Below the pieces are notes generated by a model that worked only from the letters and a program-made list of their open reading frames with translations, was not told where the DNA came from and made no database searches. From Actinomycetota bacterium (GTDB lineage Bacteria > Actinomycetota > Acidimicrobiia > Acidimicrobiales > Ilumatobacteraceae), in contig WLGW01000010.1 of the NCBI GenBank assembly GCA_009703055.1, positions 1 through 40,041 on the forward strand: 40,041 nt of DNA, read 5' to 3'. The position numbers and the translations under genes are program-made. Shown piece by piece: positions 24,439 through 31,996 of the stretch; position 1 is the stretch's first letter, and each line of letters starts with the position of its first letter.

Positions 24439-25275
24439 GTGAAAAAAGCGCTTCTGCTTCTCCCCTTTCTCGTTGGGCTCGTTGCCTGCAGTGATTCTTC
24501 TCACTCAACTTCAACAACTACTCCCACAACAATCGTCAGTACATCTACTGCGTCTAACACGGCAACAACTGTTCCAAAATTCTTGAATCCTGCATCTGGT
24601 GAGAAAGAAATTGCCTGTAACAACAAGGCCATCAGCGCAAGCTACGGCGAGAAACTTCTTCTCGAAAAGTGCACCGCTACGTGGGCGTACGGTGACACTG
24701 ATCGCGACCGCTGGAATTGTCCCGATGACGGCTGTACACAAACTCGTCTCTTTCAACTCCAGGGGACGAAATGGGTCAACACCACTACGTGCCAGCGCTC
24801 ACTTCCGCTCACTCGATTCTTTATGAGTTGCTATATCCCGAATGTTGGCGCCGCCACTTTGAAGGAACTTCCTCCCAGTGATGTTGCATGCATCATCTGG
24901 CCAGCAAACAAATCATTGAAGTACGTCCCAGAGACGGGATGCGAAGCGGATCTTGCATCGGTGACTGCATCTTTGAACGAGAAGTGCACGGGATACTTCG
25001 CAGCCAGCGAACTACCCGTTGAAAAGTGTGATCAAGGTCTTGCTGTGAAACTGATGCAAGCGCGCCTCCGTACCGCTGGTTACAACACCAGTGTCGACGG
25101 CTATTTCGGTCCAGCAATGGCCTTCGCTGTCTTCAAGTTTCAGAAAGACAAAGGCTTGTTGCGCAGCGGCGCAATAGATGCCGCCACCTGGAAGGCCCTT
25201 GAGCCAGATCAATCCAAATTGCCAGGTACTGATGCAAACGCAGACGGCCTTATATCGCCAAATGAACTCCGCTGA
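24439..25275 (+). CDS. Four-cysteine lipoprotein (paralogue C) fused to peptidoglycan-binding domain
   Basis: The 278-aa protein has lipobox LVAC (C17) and a Thr/Ser linker. The family domain shows C60-x17-C78-x3-WA, GTKWVN, and VACIIWPAN...PETGC with C151-x16-C168. It is followed by a PG_binding_1 domain (about 197-254: LAVKLMQARLRTAGYNTSVDG, YFGPAMAFAVFKFQ), which binds peptidoglycan. The final residues DANADGLISPNE (265-276) match an EF-hand calcium loop (D-x-N-x-D-G-x-I-x3-E). It starts with GTG. The fusion suggests that the four-cysteine domain works at the cell wall. Confidence 0.82.
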   Translation: MKKALLLLPFLVGLVACSDSSHSTSTTTPTTIVSTSTASNTATTVPKFLNPASGEKEIACNNKAISASYGEKLLLEKCTATWAYGDTDRDRWNCPDDGCTQTRLFQLQGTKWVNTTTCQRSLPLTRFFMSCYIPNVGAATLKELPPSDVACIIWPANKSLKYVPETGCEADLASVTASLNEKCTGYFAASELPVEKCDQGLAVKLMQARLRTAGYNTSVDGYFGPAMAFAVFKFQKDKGLLRSGAIDAATWKALEPDQSKLPGTDANADGLISPNELR

Positions 25276-25325
25276 TTTGCCTTATATATAGAAGGCATTG
25301 AGAACAATCCCTGTCAATTCATCTA

Positions 25326-25341
25326 AACCATTGTTATGGTT
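25326..25341. promoter_or_regulatory. 16-bp inverted repeat with embedded -10 before the RCC1 gene
   Basis: AACCAT (25326-25331) and ATGGTT (25336-25341) are inverted around TGTT. The hexamer TATGGT (25335-25340), exactly 6 nt before the ATG at 25347, lies in the right arm, so a protein bound here would block a leaderless promoter. Confidence 0.4.
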
Positions 25342-25346
25342 CAGAC

Positions 25347-27950
25347 ATGAAGTCAGTTCTTGTCCGAATCACTCTCGCCATTGGACTCAGTGGATTCCTC
25401 GTCGCAGTGCCATCTTTTGAGACCGCCCCCGCTCATGCAACGGGCATTGATGCCATCTACAAGATCACATCCATCGAAACTGACGGTGTACCAGTGGGTT
25501 GTGTTGGTACGCATTGTCCCTCCACTCGCGTAAATACCCCTGCTTACGCACCGCAATCTTCATTCTCTGCAGACATTGCAACTGCAACAAAAATTGATAC
25601 TCACGGACAATGGGTCTCTTCGGGATACAGCGACATGGGTGGTTGCGCAATCATTGCGAACGGACTCAGGTGTTGGGGTCTTAACAACGGCGGCCAACTT
25701 GGAAATGGGACGACAACTGATTCACCAACGACTCCCGTCATCGCGGTCGATGGTGTGCAGCCGCTCACTGGAGTCACAGATGTTGCCTCCACTTCAGCAA
25801 CAACATGTGCTGTTATCTCTGGTGCACTGAAGTGTGTCGGTTTCGGTCTCAACGGCACAGGTAACTACAACGGTGTTGATTACAACACGTCGTGGGTCAC
25901 CCTCGTTGCAAATGGCGTCGCAGAAGTCATTCTTGGCGGCACTTGGCAACACTATGGAAACAGTATTCCCATCTGTTACCGCTCGACAGCTGGCAGAGTC
26001 TCATGTGGGTCAATAGGTAATGCGGTCAACTGGCAAACATCTCGATTCACCAATATTGTTGATATTGCAGTTGCTAGCGAGAACAACGGTGGATCTCTCT
26101 TGAAGTTCTGTGTCGCTGGAGGAATTTCGGCTTGTGTGTCTTTCGACAGTGGCGTCTTCCGAGACGAATTGATTGTTGATGGAGTGACAAATTCCGAAGC
26201 GGTGTACGCCCAGTCCATCATGATGTCTGGCTTGTGTTTCTACGCCTCAGGAACACTGTTGTGTGGCTCCATCACCGGTAACGAACTTCGCGTGAAGGCT
26301 GTTGCTGTGATTGCTAAGCCTCTATCAATGTTCTCTTCTCAATCCCATTCAATGGGCAAGCTTTACTTCGCCCTGACCAATGGAATCGTCTCGGTTGATT
26401 CTTGGGTGTTCTCCTGCAATGGCTGTGTTTCAAATACGGCTGGTTCGCTGACGCCTGTTTCTGCATTCACAACATCAACTTCATCTTCTTTCCATTATGT
26501 GACGTCAATTAATGGCTCTACCGACACGGCAAATCTGATTCCAATGACCGTTCAAACCGGCAGCAGAGTGACTCGCTCCTTAGCTCCCATCAAGGTGATC
26601 ACCGAATCTGGTGAGATTGTTCCTAATGTCTCCATTCGCTGGACCGCACCCGATGTTCCTGGTCTGCTCGGAAGCAGTACAACCAGCACATTGGCAAGCG
26701 GAGTCGACGGCACAGCGCGTGCAACCTTGGCTACAGGTCCCGTCATCTTCACGCTCTCCAGCACTCTTGGCATGAGCCAACTCGCCTCAGGAGCATCACT
26801 GCAAGCTGCTGCAATCACAAGCATTGTGAGTTCAACAGGCGAAGTAATCATTCGCGTTCCCAATGCTCCCGAAGTCTTCACACGAACAGTAAGTGTCGCA
26901 CTGCCCGACGGAACGCCAGTTCCCAATGCAAAAGTTCTGCTCCGAAACATCTTCCTGTCATACGCTTATCAATCAACGGGAAACAGCACATCAACGTGGG
27001 CACCCCAGGCCCGTGACCAACGGGGACTCTTTGGACAAGTCGGCTGTGTGTACTGCTATGTAGCAGCGCCGTCGTACATCACTGGAAGCAATGGAAGCGT
27101 GACCTTCAAATCATTTGCTCCACGTATTCGATCATCAGTCTTTGATGCGTCCATCGTGTACGACGATGGTGATATCAACCAGACGTTGAACCACAACTTC
27201 GCCTCAATCAGTGACACTGCAACAATGCCGTTCATGGCAACGGTGCAAGTTCCCACACCGGATGCTGATCCTGCGACGCAGGCGATCGATATCGTGAGTA
27301 CATCAGGATCGGGTGTATCGCTTGAGGTATCTGTACAGGACTCTGGCAGTGTCCCCGTTGCAGGTTTTGTTGGCACAGTTGAGACGGTGTGCTCCGACAT
27401 GGAGACCGGTGGATTGATTAGTTCAACTGCCACTCTCACTTCACTCTGCGGCAACGTTTCCGCAACGTCACTTCGCACGAGGGAAGTCACCGCACAAGGT
27501 GTTCGGAAAGCAAGTTGTTCAACGACTCCCACTGTCTCAACAGGCGCAAATGGTCGAGCCACAGTGCGCCTGTGCCCATCTGTTTCCACCAAGTACCGCG
27601 TGCGGGGCCAAGGAGCCCTTGCATCGAAAGTCATTTGCGTTCGTGTGAACGGGATCAATTGCGGAGCACCAGCAGCAACGATTGGTACAACGACGACAAG
27701 CACGACGACAGTGACAAAGCGTTATGCGAAGAATCGGATCGTCCCATTGACTTCCATTATCAAGCCAGCAAAGAACGCGGCAGTTTCATGGAAGGTCAAA
27801 GGCGGCTGTGCAATCAGTGGGAAAAACTTGGCCACCAAGTCCAAGGCAAAAACATGCACTCTCACATTGACTGAATCTGTGAAGAAAAAGGTCAATGGCA
27901 AGTTCACGACCACAAAAAAATCACGGACTGTCAAGATCAAAGTGTCGTAA
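25347..27950 (+). CDS. Secreted RCC1-like protein with Ig-like domains and C-terminal Cys-pair module
   Basis: The 867-aa protein has a signal peptide cut after APAHA (about residue 31). Residues about 75-340 carry RCC1-type repeats with paired cysteines (GGCAIIANGLRCWGLNNGGQLGNG, TTCAVISGALKCVGFG). The middle (about 400-760) has Ig/carboxypeptidase-regulatory-like strands (SLAPIKVITESGEIVPNVSIRW; TRTVSVALPDGTPVPNAKVLL). A Thr-rich linker leads to the C-terminal module with C821-x15-C837 and a Lys-rich tail ending TVKIKVS. It is a relative of the RCC1 protein at 12861 with more Ig-like modules. Likely surface-exposed and structural or binding; ligand unknown. Confidence 0.8.
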   Translation: MKSVLVRITLAIGLSGFLVAVPSFETAPAHATGIDAIYKITSIETDGVPVGCVGTHCPSTRVNTPAYAPQSSFSADIATATKIDTHGQWVSSGYSDMGGCAIIANGLRCWGLNNGGQLGNGTTTDSPTTPVIAVDGVQPLTGVTDVASTSATTCAVISGALKCVGFGLNGTGNYNGVDYNTSWVTLVANGVAEVILGGTWQHYGNSIPICYRSTAGRVSCGSIGNAVNWQTSRFTNIVDIAVASENNGGSLLKFCVAGGISACVSFDSGVFRDELIVDGVTNSEAVYAQSIMMSGLCFYASGTLLCGSITGNELRVKAVAVIAKPLSMFSSQSHSMGKLYFALTNGIVSVDSWVFSCNGCVSNTAGSLTPVSAFTTSTSSSFHYVTSINGSTDTANLIPMTVQTGSRVTRSLAPIKVITESGEIVPNVSIRWTAPDVPGLLGSSTTSTLASGVDGTARATLATGPVIFTLSSTLGMSQLASGASLQAAAITSIVSSTGEVIIRVPNAPEVFTRTVSVALPDGTPVPNAKVLLRNIFLSYAYQSTGNSTSTWAPQARDQRGLFGQVGCVYCYVAAPSYITGSNGSVTFKSFAPRIRSSVFDASIVYDDGDINQTLNHNFASISDTATMPFMATVQVPTPDADPATQAIDIVSTSGSGVSLEVSVQDSGSVPVAGFVGTVETVCSDMETGGLISSTATLTSLCGNVSATSLRTREVTAQGVRKASCSTTPTVSTGANGRATVRLCPSVSTKYRVRGQGALASKVICVRVNGINCGAPAATIGTTTTSTTTVTKRYAKNRIVPLTSIIKPAKNAAVSWKVKGGCAISGKNLATKSKAKTCTLTLTESVKKKVNGKFTTTKKSRTVKIKVS

Positions 27951-27968
27951 CTGGATTTCGTACGGCAC
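27942..27968 (+). terminator. Hairpin at the end of the RCC1 gene
   Basis: GTGTCGTA (27942-27949, overlapping the TAA stop) pairs with TACGGCAC (27961-27968) through one G-U pair. No T-run follows, and the right arm overlaps the -10 of the next gene. Possible weak terminator. Confidence 0.3.
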
Positions 27969-27971
27969 ACT
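27966..27971 (+). promoter_or_regulatory. Putative leaderless -10 (CACACT)
   Basis: CACACT is exactly 6 nt before the ATG at 27978. Confidence 0.3.
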
Positions 27972-27977
27972 AAGTGC

Positions 27978-28160
27978 ATGACCCCTGCTGCTGAACGTGC
28001 ACATGCAACTGCCGTAGCAGCAGGACGCGATTTCTATACAGACCCTGACACTGGGTTAATGGTGATGACATCGCTGTACCTGAAAAACCGTGGCTATTGC
28101 TGCGGAAACATCTGTCGTCACTGTCCATATGACCGTGGAGAGCAACCAACAAAGAATTAG
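27978..28160 (+). CDS. DUF5522-type cysteine-rich mini-protein
   Basis: This 60-aa protein contains YCCGNICRHCPYDRG near its C-terminus, the signature of a small conserved family (DUF5522) found across many bacteria. Four cysteines and one histidine within ten residues suggest metal binding, but the function is unknown. The N-terminal half (AAGRDFYTDPDTGLMVMTSLYLKNRGYCC) also matches the family. It ends tail-to-tail with the sulfatase gene, overlapping it by 4 bp, and marks the return to conserved chromosomal genes after the exported-protein locus. Confidence 0.8.
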   Translation: MTPAAERAHATAVAAGRDFYTDPDTGLMVMTSLYLKNRGYCCGNICRHCPYDRGEQPTKN

Positions 28161-29689
28161 TTCAGAGCTAAACGCTCAAACTGTTCACTAGGTGCGTCAA
28201 CTTCCGTTAGTGCAACTCGTAACAGTTCTTCTGCTTCTTTTGCGATGGAATCACCAATGCGATTCACTGTTTCGTCTGGGTCTTCAGCGCGATTGAACAT
28301 CAATGTCTCATACTGTTTCGCGTACGACCAGAACGGCAACAAGTCCCCTTCACGGAACGGTTGACGAATAACAGGAATCGTGCTTCCCGGCATGAAGTCG
28401 AGCACCGCACGATCATCTGGCATTGGCATTTTGTAATCCGGCATTGAGGCAATCGGCATCGTGCTCCAACGGTTCGACCACATGGAGTGTGGTGTATTCG
28501 CACCCGATGGTCCGCGTGTGTATCGCCAATCATTGGTCACGATTTGCACTTCTCGGCCCCACACACCAGTGAGTAACCAATCACGAACCTGTGATTGTTC
28601 ATTTGCAAGAACAGGCACAAGTGATTTGCCATGCGCCGTGTGCTTCACCGGCGCACCAAACACCTCAGCAATTGTCGCATGAATATCTGTTGATGTGGTG
28701 AGAGCATCATTCGTCGCGGGTGCAACACCGGGCCATGAGACCAACATCGGAATATGCCCGAGCGGTTTGTACACAGGCAAGCCGGGCTTCCCCCACACAT
28801 CGCGGCCATGCACATCAGTGTCACCTAAGTAATGGCCATGATCTGTACACAGAATCACAACTGTGTCTTCCCATGCATTTGTTGCATCAAGAGAATCAAG
28901 GACGCGGCCCAACCAATGATCAATCATGGACAACTTGCCGCCGTATTGCGCACGAATCTGTCGCGCATCACGTTCAGTCAAAATGCCCTGTTTATAGGCA
29001 TCAATTGCATATGGCGGCCATGTGAGGTGTGGCCCTTCCCAGGAATCGTCATATCGAGTCGCCCATTCTTCGGGTGTATCAAATGGTTCGTGCGGATCAA
29101 ACTCGTCGACAAACAAAAAGAACCGTTCACCCTTTGCGCGATGCACCGGCGCATCTTCAGCCAACCACTTTGCTGTTGCTTGCATTGTGCGTGGGCCAGG
29201 GAAGTCTTCTTCGCCACGGAAGTATCCACGAGAATTGTCGTAGTGCGTATGACCGCGACCATACGTCGGTGTGCCCAACCATGATGGGTCAGGTCGTGAC
29301 TTCCACGCATCACTCTCGTGACCACGTTCGTAATCCCATGCTGTGAAATCTGTGTGGTAATTCTCTCCACCCGTTTCAAACAGATGCGGATGGTCCGTAA
29401 TCAACTGCGTGATCACACCTTCGCGTCGAAGCGATGCAGTGATTGGTTCTTCCCACAATTCAATAGAGCCCCAAGGACGCCATAAAAAGTCCCACGCTCC
29501 AACGAGAATGTCATGACGTGCAGGAATACACGGCAGTGAACCTGTGTGATGATTCGTGAATCGCACCGAACGTGCTGCGAGACGGTCAAGGTTTGGCGTA
29601 TCAAAGTTTTTGCCGCCGTACGCACCCATCTCATGACGATTCAAACTGTCAAGGAGAAGAACAACGACGTTCTGAGGTGTTGCTGTCAT
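28157..29689 (-). CDS. Sulfatase (alkaline-phosphatase superfamily)
   Basis: The 510-aa protein would hydrolyse sulfate esters. The signature CIPAR (C54-x-P-x-R) is the type I sulfatase motif, whose Cys is converted to formylglycine by a maturase (not in this window). Metal-ligand regions include VVLLLDSLNRHEMGAYGG at the N-terminus and ILCTDHGHYLGD in the middle. PNLDRLAARSVRFTNHHTG is also typical. No signal peptide is seen, so it is probably cytoplasmic. The start ATG has GAAGGAG 7 nt upstream and overlaps the end of the hydrolase gene by 4 bp, so the two form an operon. Substrate unknown; an arylsulfatase or choline-sulfatase-like role is possible. Confidence 0.88.
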   Translation of the reverse strand: MTATPQNVVVLLLDSLNRHEMGAYGGKNFDTPNLDRLAARSVRFTNHHTGSLPCIPARHDILVGAWDFLWRPWGSIELWEEPITASLRREGVITQLITDHPHLFETGGENYHTDFTAWDYERGHESDAWKSRPDPSWLGTPTYGRGHTHYDNSRGYFRGEEDFPGPRTMQATAKWLAEDAPVHRAKGERFFLFVDEFDPHEPFDTPEEWATRYDDSWEGPHLTWPPYAIDAYKQGILTERDARQIRAQYGGKLSMIDHWLGRVLDSLDATNAWEDTVVILCTDHGHYLGDTDVHGRDVWGKPGLPVYKPLGHIPMLVSWPGVAPATNDALTTSTDIHATIAEVFGAPVKHTAHGKSLVPVLANEQSQVRDWLLTGVWGREVQIVTNDWRYTRGPSGANTPHSMWSNRWSTMPIASMPDYKMPMPDDRAVLDFMPGSTIPVIRQPFREGDLLPFWSYAKQYETLMFNRAEDPDETVNRIGDSIAKEAEELLRVALTEVDAPSEQFERLALN

Positions 29690-30390
29690 TGCGACACTCC
29701 TTCAAAAATGTTCTTTAACCACTTCAAGACTTCTTCAAACATGTGGTCGTGGCTGTTTGTCAACAGATGATCATCACCTTGCATAATGCGTAAGTCTCCG
29801 TAGCCGGCGATGGTGCGCACCATCTCACTGGCCTCTGCAGGAAGAATGTTGTCGCTGTCTCCGTGGAACATCAGTAATGGTTTGCCTTGTAATCCGCCAG
29901 CAATTTCGCATCCGGCGGATTGTGTTGCAAAGGTCACAACGCCCGCAACCATCTCTGATAATCCGACTGCGACGCGAATAGCGACTGCACCACCAAAGCT
30001 GTGTCCCATGAGAACAACGCGATCGACTCCGCTACCGATAAGTAACTGCACTGCAGCCGCAGCATCAACACAGCACGAGTCCATGTCGTTTGGCGCGCGA
30101 TAGCTCAACCGAATCGATGGAACTCCATATTCAGCAAGAGAATGCCCAAAATCGTTGTACAAACCGTTCCCTGGGCCCAACGTGCCACCCATTGCGCCAC
30201 CCAACATCACAATGCCGACATTGCGCGTTAGTTCACTGGGCTCGTGCCAGAGCAAGGACAACAATCCTCGGCGCGTGTACATCTCTACTTGCCGGATTGT
30301 CGGAGAGAGCAAACCCTGCTGGCTAGCCATAATGCCCAGAACATCCAGTGGTGTTTGTAGCCCGTCCTGACCAGCGTCGCTATCTGTCAT
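29686..30390 (-). CDS. Alpha/beta-hydrolase family protein
   Basis: The 234-aa protein has the nucleophile elbow GHSFGG (S131), a probable acid in FHGDSDNILP (D180) and a probable catalytic His in QGDDHLL (H208), giving a complete triad. The oxyanion-region LGGAMGGTLGPGNGLY is similar to dienelactone-hydrolase/peptidase-like subfamilies. It is transcribed with the sulfatase and is divergent from the MarR gene, with only 20 bp between start codons. TAGGGT lies exactly 6 nt before its ATG, supporting this start; a Met at codon 21 is the alternative. Confidence 0.82.
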   Translation of the reverse strand: MTDSDAGQDGLQTPLDVLGIMASQQGLLSPTIRQVEMYTRRGLLSLLWHEPSELTRNVGIVMLGGAMGGTLGPGNGLYNDFGHSLAEYGVPSIRLSYRAPNDMDSCCVDAAAAVQLLIGSGVDRVVLMGHSFGGAVAIRVAVGLSEMVAGVVTFATQSAGCEIAGGLQGKPLLMFHGDSDNILPAEASEMVRTIAGYGDLRIMQGDDHLLTNSHDHMFEEVLKWLKNIFEGVSQ

Positions 30391-30396
30391 GGGGTT

Positions 30397-30402
30397 ACCC
30401 TA
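30397..30402 (-). promoter_or_regulatory. Putative leaderless -10 (TAGGGT) in divergent 20-bp gap
   Basis: On the minus strand TAGGGT then 6 nt then the ATG at 30390. On the plus strand the same gap holds two GTTACC repeats (30394-30399 and 30403-30408), which may be a binding site for the divergent MarR protein. Confidence 0.4.
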
Positions 30403-30410
30403 GTTACCAG

Positions 30411-30920
30411 ATGAAGAACACAGAGACGCCGAACCCACTCTTCAATGATCTCGACCTCGAAACCGCGGCTCGAGTTGGTTTTGCGTGGCGCGATATCCGC
30501 CGCGGCACCACTGCTGGCGCTGCCCGCGATGTTGTGTACGGAGTTGGCGGAAGCGCAATTGAGCCTGGCCAAATGGACGCCCTTGATCTTCTCGTTACTG
30601 TCGAATCATGTCGCATGGGAGATCTTGCAGATCATCTGCGTATTGATCCCAGCACAGCAACACGCGCAGTACAACGTCTGATTAAAGATGGTCTTGCAGA
30701 ACGCGTCACACATGATGGTGATGGCCGCGTCGTAGCAATTGCAGCGACAGATCGTGGCCGGCGAATTCATGGCGAAGTGCACATTCGTCGTCGTGACCTC
30801 ACACTTGCAATCCTCAGTGAATACACACCTGAAGAGCGTTTCGTGCTTGCAGATTTTCTTGAGAGATTTACTGCCGCAATGGACACTGCCGTGAAGGCAC
30901 GAAAGCGACGCAGTCGCTAA
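30411..30920 (+). CDS. MarR-family transcriptional regulator
   Basis: The 169-aa protein has a winged helix: RMGDLADHLRIDPSTATRAVQRLIKDGLAERV, then the wing HDGDGRVVAIAATDRGRRIH, a clear MarR pattern. The preceding helix QMDALDLLVTVE and the C-terminal helices form the dimer interface. The start at ATG 30411 was chosen because the upstream part of the frame runs into the divergent hydrolase gene. It probably controls itself and the hydrolase/sulfatase operon across a 20-bp divergent gap. The ECF sigma gene starts 10 nt after its stop and may be co-transcribed. Confidence 0.85.
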   Translation: MKNTETPNPLFNDLDLETAARVGFAWRDIRRGTTAGAARDVVYGVGGSAIEPGQMDALDLLVTVESCRMGDLADHLRIDPSTATRAVQRLIKDGLAERVTHDGDGRVVAIAATDRGRRIHGEVHIRRRDLTLAILSEYTPEERFVLADFLERFTAAMDTAVKARKRRSR

Positions 30921-30930
30921 CACTTTCACG

Positions 30931-31515
30931 ATGGGGGCACGCGAAGATTTCACAAATGATGCGATGCAATACGCACCGCAACTGTTTGCCACCGCATTGC
31001 GCATGACACGCAATAGAGCAGATGCTGAAGACCTCGTGCAAGAAACCTTCCTCAAGGGGTGGCGTGCATTTGATTCCTATCAACAAGGAACCAACTTGCG
31101 TGCGTGGTTGTTTCGCATCATGACGAATACGTTCATCAATAAGTACAACTCTCAACAGCGCCGTCCGCAGGAAACCGAACTTGATGATGTGGAAGAGCTT
31201 TTCTTGTTTCGTCGTATGGGCGCTTTCGATCAATCAAAGATGAATCAGTCCGCCGAGGACCAGATGCTTGAACTGTTTACTGACGAAGAAGTAAAGAACG
31301 CCATCGAGTCATTGCCTGAAACCTTCCGCATTCCCGTCCTTCTCTCCGATGTTGAGGGCTTTTCATACAAAGAAATAGCCGAAATGCTTGAAGTTCCCAT
31401 TGGAACCGTGATGTCGCGCCTCCATCGGGGAAGAAAAGCGATGCAGAAGATGTTGTACGAGTACGCAAAAGAGCGAGGACTCGTCGACGAGTCCTTACTG
31501 GACCCACAGGATTAA
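30931..31515 (+). CDS. ECF sigma factor, SigR/SigH type
   Basis: The 194-aa sigma-70 family protein has region 2 ALRMTRNRADAEDLVQETFLKGWRAFDSYQ with AWLFRIMTNTFIN (core binding and -10 recognition), and region 4 IESLPETFRIPVLLSDVEGFSYKEIAEMLEVPIGTVMSRLHRGRK (-35 recognition). Sequence and the downstream zinc anti-sigma gene place it with actinobacterial SigR/SigH factors, which control thiol-oxidative and heat stress genes. The ATG start lies 10 nt after the MarR stop; AACACT is found 6 nt before it. Confidence 0.9.
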   Translation: MGAREDFTNDAMQYAPQLFATALRMTRNRADAEDLVQETFLKGWRAFDSYQQGTNLRAWLFRIMTNTFINKYNSQQRRPQETELDDVEELFLFRRMGAFDQSKMNQSAEDQMLELFTDEEVKNAIESLPETFRIPVLLSDVEGFSYKEIAEMLEVPIGTVMSRLHRGRKAMQKMLYEYAKERGLVDESLLDPQD

Positions 31516-31519
31516 GACC

Positions 31520-31762
31520 ATGGCCGACTGCCAAGAAACACTGAATGAGCTGGAGAGTTACCTCGACTCTGAGCTGTCAGAGGGTCGCGCCAACGAGATC
31601 ATCACTCATCTCAAGGGCTGCACCGACTGCCAAGGCGCCTATGAATTCCACGCAGATCTGCGTACGGCTATTAAGACCAAGGCCACAAATGAGGAGTTGC
31701 CTGAGGGCTTCCTCGATCGTCTCCGCGACTGCCTCGGTGACGACGTTCTCGGCAACGACTAA
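31520..31762 (+). CDS. rsrA: Zinc-binding anti-sigma factor, RsrA type
   Basis: The 80-aa protein has the ZAS motif: C4, H30, C34 and C37 (HLKGCTDC), with the second helix after it. In Streptomyces RsrA, thiol oxidation of these cysteines releases zinc and frees SigR. Its start is 5 nt after the sigma stop, so the pair is co-expressed at near-equal levels. All four metal ligands are present, suggesting a functional redox switch. I use the symbol by analogy. Confidence 0.87.
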   Translation: MADCQETLNELESYLDSELSEGRANEIITHLKGCTDCQGAYEFHADLRTAIKTKATNEELPEGFLDRLRDCLGDDVLGND

Positions 31763-31774
31763 AGCCGTTTTCCC

Positions 31775-31975
31775 ATGTTGGTGCCCCTCTCGGGGGTTGC
31801 ACTGGCTACGCTTGGAAATATGTTCGCAGCGTATGTATGGCACTACTGGGTGGGTCTCGTTCTTCTGATTGCCGCTATCGGCGCAGTTCTCCAGGCCGTT
31901 GTCGGATACCTCCTCAAGGTCAGCGCAATGCGTCACCCAAACCGTCGCCAGCGCCAAGCTCAGAAAAACAAGTAG
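31775..31975 (+). CDS. Small membrane protein, unknown
   Basis: The 66-aa protein has two hydrophobic stretches (VPLSGVALATLGNMFAAYVW and YWVGLVLLIAAIGAVLQAVVGYLL) and a basic tail RHPNRRQRQAQKNK, suggesting cytoplasmic ends. It lies 12 nt after rsrA and 21 nt before tilS on the same strand, and its coding frame fits the gap exactly, which makes it more likely real than a shadow. No family recognised. Confidence 0.6.
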   Translation: MLVPLSGVALATLGNMFAAYVWHYWVGLVLLIAAIGAVLQAVVGYLLKVSAMRHPNRRQRQAQKNK

Positions 31976-31996
31976 CACTCGCTGTCGGAGCCTCCA

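Noticed and set aside
27515-27874. Alternative frame at the end of the RCC1 gene
   Set aside because: It is out of frame with the signal-peptide protein that covers the same DNA and shows no domain or start signal.
28720-29379. Several overlapping frames within the sulfatase gene
   Set aside because: They are opposite-strand or shifted readings of a clearly coding sulfatase sequence.
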